Position numbers and translations under genes: made by a program
Assembly (NCBI GenBank): GCA_030295235.1
Contig: AP026143.1
Location: forward strand, 682,001-746,000
Length of the DNA stretch: 64,000 nucleotides
From: Fistulifera solaris
Lineage: Eukaryota; Bacillariophyta; Bacillariophyceae; Naviculales; Stauroneidaceae
Reading direction: 5' to 3'
Shown here: one piece after another, positions 1 through 10,946 of the stretch
How positions within the stretch are numbered: the stretch's first letter is position 1
How the letters are laid out: each line of letters starts with the position of its first letter
The notes under the pieces: model-generated
Told to the model about the DNA's origin: nothing
The model's input: only the letters and a program-made list of their open reading frames with translations
Database searches by the model: none

Positions 1-1899
1 CCTTTTATGAACTGCAGGGACGGTGGAAGCAAATCGAACAAAGGATGTCATCGTATACGCGGAAACGAGCCAATTCGTCTCTGCGAGTAAGGAGTAAAAG
101 GTCTTCGCAAGCTTTTGTAATTGCGTTGAAGGCGTATCCTCCGTTATAGCCTGTCCAAGAACGCCCAGCACTCGAATTCGCTCAAGCTCCAAGGGGGATA
201 TTTTACCTGTTACCAAACTCTCGCACAGTTCTATGACTCGACACAGTCGCACCACATCGGCCGTGGTTGGACGATTTTCTTTTTCTATGCTTTCACGAAT
301 TCGCCTCAGGATCAGGACACCCAAATCTGCGCACCGGCGTCCCCTGTGTTCTATTTGACTTCCACGTTGAAGAAAAAGATCGATAAGAGAATGGAGACCG
401 TTTGTCATCATTGAAGCTCTGATGACCGACTGATGAAACTGATTGGATTCCGCAGGTAACTGGGCATTATTGTCAGGAAGTGTGACAACGAGCCTTGTCA
501 AAGCTGCGACATCCCCAAATAGTAAAGTTTGATGCGTGTGGTGCTTTGACAGCTTTCTTTTTCGGTGCGTGGACTTGAGTATGGAATTGCGTGCAACCAC
601 GAGCAAAGACTTGACCTTGTCTCGTATTTGCGATTGAAGTAGACGGCTCAGACAGTTGGATATCCCAGACCTAAGCTCCGTAGATGTTCTTCCGTCCGTC
701 GAGAGCTTCACAAGGAGGGAAAGAAAGGAGCTACTTTGATCATAGTAGCAGTGTTCGATTGTAAACAATTGAATAATAGTAATCAAGAGTTCTCCTGTGA
801 ATGGATGCACGTCATTCAAAGACAGCCATCTTATGAGCAAATAGTGGAATGCAGTTCTTTCCATCTGCAAACATAAGTCGCAGACTATCAACCCGTCGAC
901 GATGGTGGTGATCGATTGTAACAAATGATTTTGAAAGTCGAATGATGCTGCACTCCACTCTCTGGGTAGAAGATCAAACATCAATTCCTCTATGAGCTTC
1001 AAAAAGTGTTCGATGTCTTGCTGGGATCGCTGCGCGTCGTTAGCAATGACTCGTTCCAGGACTTCGAGTATTGTCAGGGATCGCCCTTGAACGAAAGCAA
1101 GATCTAACGATTTGTGAATCTCCAGCGTTGACGTTACCATCAAAAGCTGGAGTACGGAAGCCAAACCGTCCTGCTGCCGCTTTGCCAGCCACGTGGATAC
1201 ACACTTTTCGGTCTTTGTGGTCACTTGGTCCACGCCCTGCTGCAAGGCTTTGTCTCCGATTTGAATCACCGCCATTTTCAATCCTCGTAAAAAATAAATA
1301 GTCTTGAGGAAACGCTCCGATAGCGATTCGTGCAAGTCACCTCCGAGAGTGAGAAGAACACCGAGACGCCCGACCAGAAACGTCAACACTTTAATGAAGA
1401 AGATCTGTTTTGTCACATCGGGTGCTGTTGGTAGCGACATGAATCCATCATTCATGAGATCCAACAAATACTTTGTTGCCATTTGTGACATTTCTGGAGG
1501 TAACGATCCCAGCACCTTCGCCAAATCGCAGATACCTTTCCACACGGGCGATAATAGGAAGGGCTTCCGTGTCACGTAATGGTTCAGGCGCAATAGTGAC
1601 CCGACGGCAAAGAGTGCAAGTTGTTGTTTCTGGTGAATCGCAGTTTCCGCTAAATCGCCATTATACGCAAAATTCACGTCAGAGCAGGCAGTCGCGGGGG
1701 TATTCGCAAGGATGGTTTGCAGAAGCTGGACGATTCGTTGGTTGTTGTCATTTTTCTCGAGCAAATATTGCAGGAAGCGAAAGACTGTAGCGAATCGCGT
1801 CAACATTTCGAGAGTTCCTCCCGACTGACTCAAACTAGGAAGAATATATTCAGTGACTTGTTGATAGGAAACCTCTACTTCTTCATCGGCAAGCATCAT
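1..1899 (-). CDS. Partial helical-repeat protein, possibly FANCI-like (C-terminus outside window)
   Basis: The minus strand is open without a stop for about 633 codons, from an ATG at 1899 to the left edge, so the C-terminus is missing. The protein is leucine-rich and almost entirely amphipathic helices with no signal or membrane segment, as in ARM/HEAT-like proteins. Segments such as HPFTGELLITIIQLF and the later CADLGVLILRRIRES resemble by eye the pattern of Fanconi anaemia protein I, a nuclear DNA crosslink-repair partner of FANCD2, but I could not test this. The true start may be the ATG at 2014, whose 43-residue frame joins this one if a single base was lost near 1922. The reading frame is certain; the family name is a weak guess. 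Confidence 0.7.
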   Translation of the reverse strand, partial: MMLADEEVEVSYQQVTEYILPSLSQSGGTLEMLTRFATVFRFLQYLLEKNDNNQRIVQLLQTILANTPATACSDVNFAYNGDLAETAIHQKQQLALFAVGSLLRLNHYVTRKPFLLSPVWKGICDLAKVLGSLPPEMSQMATKYLLDLMNDGFMSLPTAPDVTKQIFFIKVLTFLVGRLGVLLTLGGDLHESLSERFLKTIYFLRGLKMAVIQIGDKALQQGVDQVTTKTEKCVSTWLAKRQQDGLASVLQLLMVTSTLEIHKSLDLAFVQGRSLTILEVLERVIANDAQRSQQDIEHFLKLIEELMFDLLPREWSAASFDFQNHLLQSITTIVDGLIVCDLCLQMERTAFHYLLIRWLSLNDVHPFTGELLITIIQLFTIEHCYYDQSSSFLSLLVKLSTDGRTSTELRSGISNCLSRLLQSQIRDKVKSLLVVARNSILKSTHRKRKLSKHHTHQTLLFGDVAALTRLVVTLPDNNAQLPAESNQFHQSVIRASMMTNGLHSLIDLFLQRGSQIEHRGRRCADLGVLILRRIRESIEKENRPTTADVVRLCRVIELCESLVTGKISPLELERIRVLGVLGQAITEDTPSTQLQKLAKTFYSLLAETNWLVSAYTMTSFVRFASTVPAVHKR

Positions 1900-2746
1900 C
1901 GCCTTTCGAACTTCCGGACAAGGAACGGCTTTTCGAACGTAAGCATTCCTTTACGGAACGCTTATCGCTCCAGTCTCGACTTAAAGTTTTTATCAACGTC
2001 GAAACGTCGTGCATTTTGTATCCTTTTGACTTGAATGACTCAGACGAAATCGCATAACGTCTAATTATACAAAGAGGTCTTGATGATTTATGTTGACCAA
2101 TAAGAGATGCTCATTGTCAAAGTTGTCGCGTTCGTCGCGTCGAAAAATGACACAACGTGCGACGAAAGGATGAGTGCCGGTACGATGTATGCGAACGAAC
2201 TATGTATAATCTATCTATCTATTTATAATAGCGCGCTGTGTCCGTGTGTGTGTGTGTCACGTAACGTAACGTAACGCGCTCCCGGGTGTCCAAATCACGG
2301 GTTTGACGTTCCTTTTGTTCTTTGTGTTCTTTGCTTTGTTCTCATTCCACATTTCTTTTGTTCTTTATGTTCTTTTCTTTGTTCTCATTGGTTGTTCTAG
2401 AGTGACGTTTCCTTGGTTTTCGAATTTCGAATGCGACGTTTCTGAGTCTTCCGTTTTGCGTTGGTGCTCTTTTTACTTCCGTTTTGCGTTTGTGCTTTTT
2501 CCGCTTTCGTTTCGTTTTGCGTTTGTGCACTTTTTGATAGGCGCTGTGTCCGTGTGTGTGTCACGTAACGTAACGCTGGTCCCGGGTGTCCGAATCACGG
2601 GTGTGACGCTATCCCCGGGGATCGAGCCCCCGCTTGCGGGAAGGGCGAGAACGAAAAAAAGCCCTGCAGGGGCTAGACGCCGAAGGCGGCTAGTGATGTA
2701 TAAAGTCATGGAAACGATTTCAAAACTTCATTATTTATTGCTCCAA
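1900..2746. repeat. Intergenic with a 70-bp direct repeat and pyrimidine-rich core
   Basis: This divides the 5' end of the helical-repeat gene from the 3' end of the DEX1-like gene. A block of GT repeats followed by CACGTAACGTAACG and a CCCGGGTGTC...CACGGG segment occurs twice, at about 2233-2308 and 2541-2609. Between them lies pyrimidine-rich sequence built from TTTGTTCTTT-like words. The long plus-strand frame here is low-complexity and is not treated as a gene. Confidence 0.7.
2611..2693. repeat. GC-rich hairpin element, copy 1
   Basis: An 83-bp GC-rich block made of consecutive short stems: CCCCGGGG, CCCGCTTGCGGG, GCCCTGCAGGGGC and CGCCGAAGGCGG. A diverged copy in the same orientation lies at 34752-34843, sharing the order of stems and the linker CGAGAACGAAA. 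The surrounding DNA is AT-rich, so the block looks inserted. Its class is unknown. Confidence 0.6.
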
Positions 2747-5700
2747 CTAAGTTGGCAAGGCTCGACCAAGAATCCCCAGGCTACTGTTGGAGCCGCGGAT
2801 TTCAGTCAAATCATCGTCTTCTAAGCTGCCCTTTCGCGAGCCGCAAAATAAAATAGCAGCAGACGCCAGAAGTAGCGGAAGCCATAAAAGTACTCCAAGT
2901 CCTTCCATAAAGTGGATATTGTAGCGCACAGGAAAGTTGTCTTCATAGACAAGGCCGTGTGAAGTACGCAATACTACCGACAAACTGTAAAACCCTGGTC
3001 CGTATCGAATGTAAATGCGCTCCGTGTAGACACCCGTTTGATTGTATTCGCCGCGCCACAATGCCCGCTTCGAAGAAGTACCATCACGAATCTCTACCTT
3101 GTACACACGACGATTCGGTTCGTTCTGAATGTTGGGTCGGTTGTCAAAGATTTCAAACGTGACCGGAACGTAGATGCCGAGAATATCCATGAAGCCGCGG
3201 CTAACGTCATGCACAAAAATACCTTGCGATGCCGAATAGCCGTGCGCATGCGCATTTTCTCGACCGCGCAATTCACCGTGAGTCCACGTATTCAATGCGT
3301 GCCATGGTGAGTTGGATTCGAGGGTTATGATTTTCCCGCTGGAAGTAGCAACGACAAGATCGAGCCGGCCCGTTCCGTGTACGTCGTCCGCTTGAACCAT
3401 GGCTGTCACCTGATCTCCAATAGCAACAGATTGTGTGCAGCCGGAACCACCTTCGATGATATACAACTGGTCACGAAACGGCTGCACGATATGCAAGCCC
3501 GGCGCCGAACCACCGGAAGGAGCGTGAGACCAATTCTTTGTCTTGGGTCTCCATTGGCCGCCATTGCGTCGAATGTACTTTTCAATGTGACTTTGATCCC
3601 CATGAAGATCTAATAACAGAGGCTGGGCTATTTTTCGATGGATGTCGCCAACAAACTCCTTTTCGCCCTCCTTGGTAAGTTTTTCTAGCTCCATTGGAAA
3701 ATGACTCAGACTTTCGCCCGTGGCAGCATTAAATGCTAAAACAAATCCCAAGCCCTCGATATCGATAGAAACCACCACATCGAGAATCCCATCACCGTTA
3801 ACATCTCCGAGTGAAAGTGGACTTGAGGCAGCTATCTCTTCGCCTTCGTTAAGCTGCAGAGCATCGATTATATTTCGATGCCATATTAACTTGGCTTGTG
3901 ATGAAAAGCAGGCAACATTTCCTCCTATATCTGTGACGAACACTTCCAAGTTCGTGTCCCCGGTTACATCTTCAACAAGAATTCTCGATTCAACAGGTCT
4001 GGGCATCTGAATTGGCCAGTTGTCACGCTTAAACATATGGCGTGCATCAAAAGCATAAACCATGCCCATACTCGTTCCAATAAGGACTTCCATTGAGTTA
4101 TCACCGTTAAGATCGGCAACGGTAGGAGTCCCGAGAGCAAAGGCACCCATTTTTGAATGATCCGACATTACCTGTATCTCATCCACAAGAGTGGCGTTTT
4201 CCGGAGCTGTGAAATCAGTGCTCAAATCCAAATGTGTTTGACCAGTCCAACGGGTAGAATCACCAAGCACGAATGCCATCAGGGCACTTGCAACATAGCT
4301 GCCCCGTCTCGCTTCTGTCTGATCTCCTAAATCCTCGTGTTCGAATCGCTTGTACGAAAAGAACCCCTCATGCTCGTCTTCATCAAAATAATACGAAACA
4401 GGAATGAATAAAACGTCGTCCATCTCTTTCTTGTCGGTGTAGGCTCTCGGGATTTCGACCAAAACTGGGTCGGCGAGGACATGCGGTGGTAGTCGAATAT
4501 AGTTACTGGCATCGTAATATTCATCATGTGCCGGGTCATGACCATAATAATCGTCATACGCGCCGTGATAGCGCCCGTAGTCAGGATCATCTACGTCCGC
4601 GGCGTATTCATCCGTCCCTGGCAACTCTTCGTTCCCTGCAGCATCATCGTCTCGAGTGAAAAAGGCATCGTCGATGGCACCACCCTGTCGTACTTCGTCT
4701 TCTGTATCGCTTCCACCTTTGTCTTTGTCGACGTCTGCCGCATGCTCGTCAAAATTCAAATCATGATGATCTACTTTGATTTGGTCCTCGTTGCCGTGTG
4801 CTTCCATATTCGCATTTCCATTTACTTTGTCAACAGCTACATTTGGATCAGGCACGTGATCAAGAAAGTGATTATCCGCCCCATCGACTTCCCATTCTTT
4901 CGGATGTCCATGGGCGCCTTGCCTTGACATGTACTTTCCTGCATCACCGGCGGCGTTCGTATCCAAATTGCCCTGACGATGACTTTCTTCCGTATCATGT
5001 GCGTCAGAATTCTCAGGATTTTCTCTATGTTGTTCTTCGTTGTCTAATCGATGTTGCTCTTCCAGTCGTCTCTCATTGTCTCCATGAATTCGTCTCCGCC
5101 GTCGACTTTCTTCTACATCCTCTTCTTTCTCCCGAACGTCGCTCTCCCCTTGATCATTTTGCGACTTCTGCTCACTTTTAATATTTTCAAACCGACGACT
5201 CCGTCGTTTCATCAAAGCATCAACTTGTTCTGACTCTTGATGAATCATATTTGCCGTTACTCCCCGTAACAAATCATCTTTGATCGGTCCACTTCCGCTA
5301 TAAAAATATTCAAAATAGGAATGATAGGGATCATGTGGTTTACTTCCTCCTCGTTTAGAAGGTGTTTGATCTGCTTCTCCTGCCGGTTCTTCCTCTATAG
5401 TCCGATGGAGTATTTCATCGATCCGACCTTGCATCCATTCGCGTCGTACAAAGAGACGAGGAATCTGTGTATGATGCAAATAGCGCTCGGGGTTTGCAAT
5501 TAAACCGGTCACTGTAATGCCTCCATCGTAATCTACCACAATCGCATCCGAAATCCCATCTCCATTGACATCGTGTACAATGGGTGACGTATGAAACGAA
5601 CTGCTTTCGAGTAAAAGAGGAAAGTCGGCCGATTGGATCAATGCTTCCGTAATGGTTTGACCGGGCGTTTCCAGTAATGCCGGTGTCAATACATCCAAAT

Positions 5701-6043
5701 GTTCGTATTGTGTCGTATAGATGACTTGTTTCCCTGGTGCGGGATAAATCGTATGCAGTACGGGAGGATGTCGAATTGCCAGGCCGTGCGGGGAATGGGG
5801 GCGTTGCGAATATCCCAACGTGAATTGCAGAGGACATTGTTCTTTGGAAATGCTTTTGTACGAAGTTATTTTATTGCTGACGTCTAATTGCTTCGAAAGA
5901 TTCGACCAATCGATGCGGTGCTCGATGTCTTGATCGTAAGGAGACGTTCGATAAGCAATGTAAGGTTTTGAAGACGGATTCGCGTTCACTGAAAGCGACG
6001 GAATGAGACAGAGAAGGAGAAAAAAGGTATTTATTCGTGTCAT
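2747..6043 (-). CDS. DEX1-like FG-GAP repeat type I membrane protein
   Basis: An uninterrupted 1098-residue protein. Residues 1-21 form a signal peptide. A Ca-binding FG-GAP-type repeat lies near residue 157 (DVNGDGISDA), and others follow in the second half (VADLNGDNSMEV, VEDVTGDTNLEV, GDVNGDGILDV). A very acidic and basic low-complexity stretch, about residues 215-520, separates them. One membrane helix lies near 1049-1067, followed by a short cytoplasmic tail. Order and motifs match plant DEFECTIVE IN EXINE FORMATION 1, an integrin-alpha-like secretory or cell-surface protein; the segments SYYFDEDEHE and DLSTDF sit in the same order as in DEX1. The long charged insert is unusual for the family. 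The ATG at 6043 begins a good signal peptide. It faces the RGG gene across repeat array A. Confidence 0.88.
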   Translation of the reverse strand: MTRINTFFLLLCLIPSLSVNANPSSKPYIAYRTSPYDQDIEHRIDWSNLSKQLDVSNKITSYKSISKEQCPLQFTLGYSQRPHSPHGLAIRHPPVLHTIYPAPGKQVIYTTQYEHLDVLTPALLETPGQTITEALIQSADFPLLLESSSFHTSPIVHDVNGDGISDAIVVDYDGGITVTGLIANPERYLHHTQIPRLFVRREWMQGRIDEILHRTIEEEPAGEADQTPSKRGGSKPHDPYHSYFEYFYSGSGPIKDDLLRGVTANMIHQESEQVDALMKRRSRRFENIKSEQKSQNDQGESDVREKEEDVEESRRRRRIHGDNERRLEEQHRLDNEEQHRENPENSDAHDTEESHRQGNLDTNAAGDAGKYMSRQGAHGHPKEWEVDGADNHFLDHVPDPNVAVDKVNGNANMEAHGNEDQIKVDHHDLNFDEHAADVDKDKGGSDTEDEVRQGGAIDDAFFTRDDDAAGNEELPGTDEYAADVDDPDYGRYHGAYDDYYGHDPAHDEYYDASNYIRLPPHVLADPVLVEIPRAYTDKKEMDDVLFIPVSYYFDEDEHEGFFSYKRFEHEDLGDQTEARRGSYVASALMAFVLGDSTRWTGQTHLDLSTDFTAPENATLVDEIQVMSDHSKMGAFALGTPTVADLNGDNSMEVLIGTSMGMVYAFDARHMFKRDNWPIQMPRPVESRILVEDVTGDTNLEVFVTDIGGNVACFSSQAKLIWHRNIIDALQLNEGEEIAASSPLSLGDVNGDGILDVVVSIDIEGLGFVLAFNAATGESLSHFPMELEKLTKEGEKEFVGDIHRKIAQPLLLDLHGDQSHIEKYIRRNGGQWRPKTKNWSHAPSGGSAPGLHIVQPFRDQLYIIEGGSGCTQSVAIGDQVTAMVQADDVHGTGRLDLVVATSSGKIITLESNSPWHALNTWTHGELRGRENAHAHGYSASQGIFVHDVSRGFMDILGIYVPVTFEIFDNRPNIQNEPNRRVYKVEIRDGTSSKRALWRGEYNQTGVYTERIYIRYGPGFYSLSVVLRTSHGLVYEDNFPVRYNIHFMEGLGVLLWLPLLLASAAILFCGSRKGSLEDDDLTEIRGSNSSLGILGRALPT

Positions 6044-6248
6044 TGTAATTGCAATGACTTCTTCACGTCTTACTATTGCGGTGAAAAGGAATTTGTCATG
6101 AAGCTTACTCCGAAGAAGACATTTACAAGTATTGCTGCGATGTTGATCATCATCATCATCATCTAGACTATCTCACCCATTCGTCGCACAATGCATTTTA
6201 CCAGCCGCCTGCGGGGAGCTTACGGAGTACTTATTTATTTCGCGCTCA
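6044..6248. other. DEX1-side promoter region with CAT microsatellite
   Basis: Upstream region of the DEX1-like gene. It holds a short (ATC)n tract at about 6147-6164 and a GCCGCCTGCGGGGAGC hairpin-like stretch just before the array. I see no other feature. Confidence 0.5.
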
Positions 6249-7220
6249 TGACAGAAATCCAGTCGCGGATTGGTAGAACCAACTGTTTGGATCATAGTAA
6301 AAACATGAAGGTCAGGACTCGAAGACATTGTCGGCTGGAATCGCAATGCGCGAAATACCAAGGTGAGAGCATGATTAGCTTTGTATCTACTATTGTAATG
6401 AGACTACGTAGTATAATCAAACGCGAAAAAAGACACAAAAGAGCTCGCGCTGCAAGCATTGCAAGCTGCATGTACAAAAGGATTGATGCAGTCTCGTGAC
6501 AAAAATCCAGTCGCGGATTGCTAGAACCAACTGTTTGGATCATAGCAAAAACATGAAGGTCAGGACTCGAAGACATTGTCGGCTGGAATCGCAATGCGCG
6601 AAATACCAAGGTGAGAGCATGATTAGCTTTGTATCTACTATTGTAATGAGACTACGTAGTATAATCAAACGCGAAAAAAGACACAAAAGAGCTCGCGCTG
6701 CAAGCATTGCAAGCTGCATGTACAAAAGGATTGATGCAGTCTCGTGACAAAAATCCAGTCGCGGATTGCTAGAACCAACTGTTTGGATCATAGTAAAAAC
6801 ATGAAGGTCAGGACTCGAAGACATTGTCGGCTGGAATCGCAATGCGCGAAATACCAAGGTGAGAGCATGATTAGCTTTGTATCTACTATTGTAATGAGAC
6901 TACGTAGTATAATCAAACGCGAAAAAAGACACAAAAGAGCTCGCGCTGCAAGCATTGCAAGCTGCATGTACAAAAGGATTGATGCAGTCTCGTGACAAAA
7001 ATCCAGTCGCGGATTGCTAGAACCAACTGTTTGGATCATAGTAAAAACATGAAGGTCAGGACTCGAAGACATTGTCGGCTGGAATCGCAATGCGCGAAAT
7101 ACCAAGGTGAGAGCATGATTAGCTTTATATCTACTATTGTAGTGAGACTACGTAGTATAATCAAACGCGAAAAAAGACACAAAAGAGCTCGCGCTGCAAG
7201 CATTGCAAGCTGCATGTACT
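6249..7220. repeat. Tandem repeat array A1, 248-bp unit, about 3.9 copies
   Basis: Units start at 6249, 6497, 6745 and 6993, exactly 248 bp apart. They differ by only a few substitutions, and the last copy is cut short at about 7220. Each unit holds AATCCAGTCGCGGATTG, AACATGAAGGTCAGGACTCG and GAGCTCGCGCTGCAAGC. Because 248 is not a multiple of three, open frames restart in every unit; they are by-products of the repeat. Diverged copies run in the opposite orientation at 34.86-36.15 kb. The array fills the shared upstream DNA of two divergent genes. Confidence 0.95.
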
Positions 7221-7524
7221 GCTCATCCAAGGGTTAAGGATTAACTCGCTTGTCTGTCTGTGGTACGTACGAACTCGGTGTGTCGTTTGAAAAGCAGCTG
7301 GCGTTCCGGACTGTGTATACAGAAAAGTGTACGAAATTCGGACAACACTTTGCTACCATACTCGGAAAACCACTGTTTCACGCACACACATCAAAAAAGC
7401 ATCGACAGCTTCGCTGCAGCCGTCCGATGCTAACAAATGGATGACAATGATACGAACGCAAACGGATTGCAAATAGAAACATTTTCCTTCGTAGACAATT
7501 CTCAACTCACAATCAACACTAACC

Positions 7525-8972
7525 ATGTCAAATCCCGAATGGGCCCTCGTGTGGCCGCGCAAACTGACGACGTCCGAAACGGAAACACTGCAACACAAAC
7601 TGCGTCCGCTCTTTGCGCATGGAGACGAAGAAGACATTCAGGATATTATTGATTACGCTATTACCGTCATTTCCAATCAAAAGGATATTCATTATATGGT
7701 AGAAGAAGTTGCGGGGATGGAATTGGAATTTTGTCCTCCCGAAGTGGCGCAGCAGATGGGGAAACATGTTTACGATTATTTGCAGGAGTTGCAACGGAAG
7801 GAAAGCGACAGTAACAACAAAAGTAATCCTACTTCTGCTCCCGAAAAGGCACACGTTGTTTCACTCCAAGTCGAATAAAGGCAATGCATTGACCATGTCG
7901 GGAGCCCTCGGGGCATCGCGAGAAGGAGGACGTGCCAAGAGCAATAACTCGACGCAGGGAGCCTTGACTGCGTCGCGCGATCGCAACGACAAAGACAAGA
8001 AACCTCCCAATCGCAATAAAGAAACAGACAAGCGAGGAGAACGACGAGATGATAAAGGACTCGCTTTTGATCGTCTGGTCGCGAAACGAAATGCGAACCG
8101 CCAAAGTAATGGCGAGGAACAGCGTGGTCCGAGAGGCCGAGGTGATGATCGAATGAGAAATAATGACGGCGGAGGAAGAAGAAATGGACCGCGGGACGGA
8201 CGAGGAGGGCGTGGCGGAGGAAGGAATGAGCGAGATTCCAGAGGACGCGGAGAAAGAGATCACCGAGGTGATCGAGAACACGGAGGGCGTGAACATAGAG
8301 ACCATGCAGGACGCGGTGAAAGACAACACGGAGGACGCGGCGAAAGACAACACGGAGGACGCAGTGAAAGAGATATGGAAGGTCGCGGAGGACGTGGTGG
8401 TAGAGGAGGAAGAGAATTCAGAGGAGGACGGAATGATGAATACGATGGTAGGGGGCATTCTGGTGCTCGTCGAAAACATGATGAAGAAGGCTATGAGGAT
8501 CCCGGCGTTAACAAACGAGTCCGAAGAGAAGAGCACAATTACTCGGAAAACTACAATGGTGGATATACCGAAAGCTACGATGAAAGTTTCGAACAAGCTC
8601 CTCACAGTGGGTACAAGCAGGCGCCTTGGCAAAGTCCGGCGTTTCGCGGCCGAGGACGCGGTCGAGGGGTCGGTTTGGTCGTGGTACTCCCGGTCGCGGA
8701 ACCTTTGGAAATGAACCCTATACGGAAAGCAGCGACGTTGATCCTGAGGCTGTTGCCGTCAATCCTTCTCCCATGGTCGCTGACACGTTTGGTCGAGGCT
8801 TTGCTGGTCGAAGTAGTTACCGAGGACGAGGACGCGGCTTTTATGCCCCCGCTTATGATCAGGTGAAAAACATGATGAAGGCTAAGACCTGGGTTCGCAA
8901 AAGGAGGGCGAAGATAATGCCAATGACGGAGAAAACGGCGGGAGCGGCGCTGGCGATTATCAGGCTGAATGA
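7525..8972 (+). CDS. RG/RGG-rich RNA-binding protein with PWI-like N-terminal helical domain
   Basis: The ATG at 7525 opens a helical domain of about 90 residues (start MSNPEWALVW), similar in pattern to the PWI-type domain of RBM26/27. A serine/lysine linker follows, then a long tract rich in RGRG, GGRG and ERD, typical of nuclear RNA-binding proteins. I infer two introns. The first starts at 7811 or 7823 and ends at 7880. The second is 41 bp at 8863-8903 and restores an acidic C-terminus ending at 8972; 41 bp is short, so that end is tentative. The frame also breaks at the GGGG near 8669-8672, where one added G would continue RGRGRFGRG smoothly. No RRM or zinc finger is visible. Target RNA is unknown. 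Confidence 0.7.
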
Positions 8973-9446
8973 ATTTGTTAACGGTTTCAAAATAAAGAAA
9001 GATCTAACGCTGTGGAAACACAAAAGAAGAAATAAAAGGATGAAAAAGTGCACTGAAAATTTTGACTTTCATAATACAAACATAGAGCAAAGTGAGGCCG
9101 AGAGAATCGAGTAGACGCAAGCTTGAACAGACGCCAGCGATCGATGGATGCGACAGAAAGCACGATGTGAACCGAATCATTCGGTTGGTTTTTTGAGCCG
9201 TCAGGACATTGAATTTCTACTTCCTGGTATGTGGTGCTTTGTATTTTATGCGGCGACGACTGAATTATCCTTCAAACAAGAATATGTGACGCGGATGTAT
9301 CTTCTCGTTGCTGACCATTTCATGATACAAAACCGGTCTATTCGTGTAGACTAGAGAGTTCGGATGCCTTTCTTAGTCGTTCTAATCTGATAATTTAGGT
9401 TTTAGCCTAAAATTTACGATCGTTTGCATTATTCCATCGTAAAGAT
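8973..9446. other. Convergent 3' flanks
   Basis: Non-coding DNA between the 3' ends of the RGG gene and the MogA-type gene. I see no repeat, conserved frame or RNA gene. Confidence 0.4.
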
Positions 9447-10623
9447 CTATTCTTGCAATTCCACCACCATATTGAGTAAGAGCGGTAGTAAAACGGGGAT
9501 CATTTCCTGCACGCCCTTCGGGTTTCCAGGTAAATTCGCCACAACGGTGGAAGTACCCAAAATACCCGCAGTTCCCCTCGACAAACTTGCCAGCGGCTGC
9601 AGGCGCGAACACTCCGTCGTGACAAACGCCATGAGACCGGGCAATTCCGTATCGAGCACTCGCTTCGTAGCTTCTGGAGTGACATCGCGTGAACTGAACC
9701 CAGTTCCCCCCGTCGTTAAGATCAAATGCACTTGATCTTTCCAGCTGTTCAATTGCGCTAGAATGCGTTCCATGTCGTCTGGCACAATGGCGGTTGTCAC
9801 TTCACAAAGGCTATTGTTTTGCAATACTTCTTGCACCGCCTCGACCACGGCTGGCCCCGACAAATCACCCGTCACATAGGCACCTTGACTCGCACGATCA
9901 CTCACCGTCAGTACTGCCACATGCAATGGTTCGGGTAAGTACTGAAAGGGAATGGGTGGCGGAGTAAAAGGAGGAATGGTTCGATCTTCAGGTTGAGGTG
10001 CGGGAAATGATTGTTGCTTTAAGTGTTGCGATGGTGTCAGTTGAGGACCTTTAGTATCAATATCATCAACATCTTGACAACAAACATTCGACGCTAGCGG
10101 CATATCACGTTTTTCCAGTAGTGCCGTGTCGTGCTGGGCATGCAAAGCAGTACTAGCTTCATACTTCTGCATTTGTTCCTCTGTCGCTTTTCGTTGATGT
10201 CGTTTCTTCCATTCGTCATAGGGTATTCCGTAAACATGTTCGGCGGCTTCCGCGTAACCCATTTGATTCAATGCTTGTACTGTATCCGTCGACAAGTGGC
10301 GAGATGTGTCGTCAACCAATTGTCGTGCCGTCTTGACCATCCACTATGATTGTCGGAAGAGAATTAAGGAGCCGTGTGAAGGATAAGGAAAATAGTAACC
10401 CATGCATATTCTGCTAGTGAAACGACATCGTATGAGAACTTACTTTAGCTAAACAATTACGACAAAAGCCAGAAAGTGTCATGAGATCCAAGTTTTGTAC
10501 AGCATCGGAACGCTCTTGCAAATGGTGACAGAGACTTTGAAAGGCTCCGGCTTCCAATTCTTGTAGCACCGAAGAAGGAAGCTTCTGTGCGCAGTAAGAC
10601 GAAGTAGGCGAAGCAGAAGTCAT
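9447..10623 (-). CDS. DUF1244-MogA fusion (molybdopterin adenylyltransferase-type), two exons
   Basis: Exon 1 is 10623-10444, a 100-bp GTAAGT...TAG intron is 10443-10344, and exon 2 is 10343-9447, giving 358 residues. The splice joins K to W in phase 0 and rebuilds a DUF1244 domain (LDLMTLSGFCRNCLAK, then the YGIPYDEWKKRHQ block). After a Pro-rich linker comes a complete MogA/MoaB-type domain with LTVSDRAS, the TTGGTGFSSRD molybdopterin-binding loop, TPEAT and NLPGNPKG. MogA-type domains adenylylate molybdopterin before metal insertion; in eukaryotes this domain is usually fused to a MoeA domain (Cnx1, gephyrin). Here a DUF1244 domain takes that place. No targeting peptide is visible, so a cytosolic role is likely. 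Confidence 0.87.
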
Positions 10624-10946
10624 CTCTGATACCGATATTGATAGAAGGAACGAAACAATAAGGAACTTATTACTTTGAATGAAGGAAAAAGAATTATGAA
10701 GCGTCGCATCTCGCCTCGTCGACCTGGTATAATAATGCTATATTGTTCGATGTAACGCCAAGCACCCCATTCCCAGATTTTCTGGGGACCTCACACTCCC
10801 ACATTTTCTGGTGGCTTGAAGATGCACACTACCAGATGTTCTGAACAGGTGAAAATACCCGACGCCCACATTTCCTGTGCGCACGTGTGACGAAAAACCA
10901 TTTTCTGGCGACCATAACAATCAGATTATACAATGAACAAGAAACA

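Noticed and set aside
2303-2824. 173-residue hydrophobic plus-strand frame
   Set aside because: It comes from TTTGTTCTTT-type low-complexity DNA, runs over the GC-rich hairpin element and into the DEX1-like gene.
6249-7237. Repeated 83-105-residue open frames on both strands
   Set aside because: They recur exactly with the 248-bp unit and have no protein-like pattern; they are by-products of the tandem repeat.
9148-9354. 68-residue frame in the 3' flank of the RGG gene
   Set aside because: No protein-like pattern, and it lies in convergent non-coding DNA.
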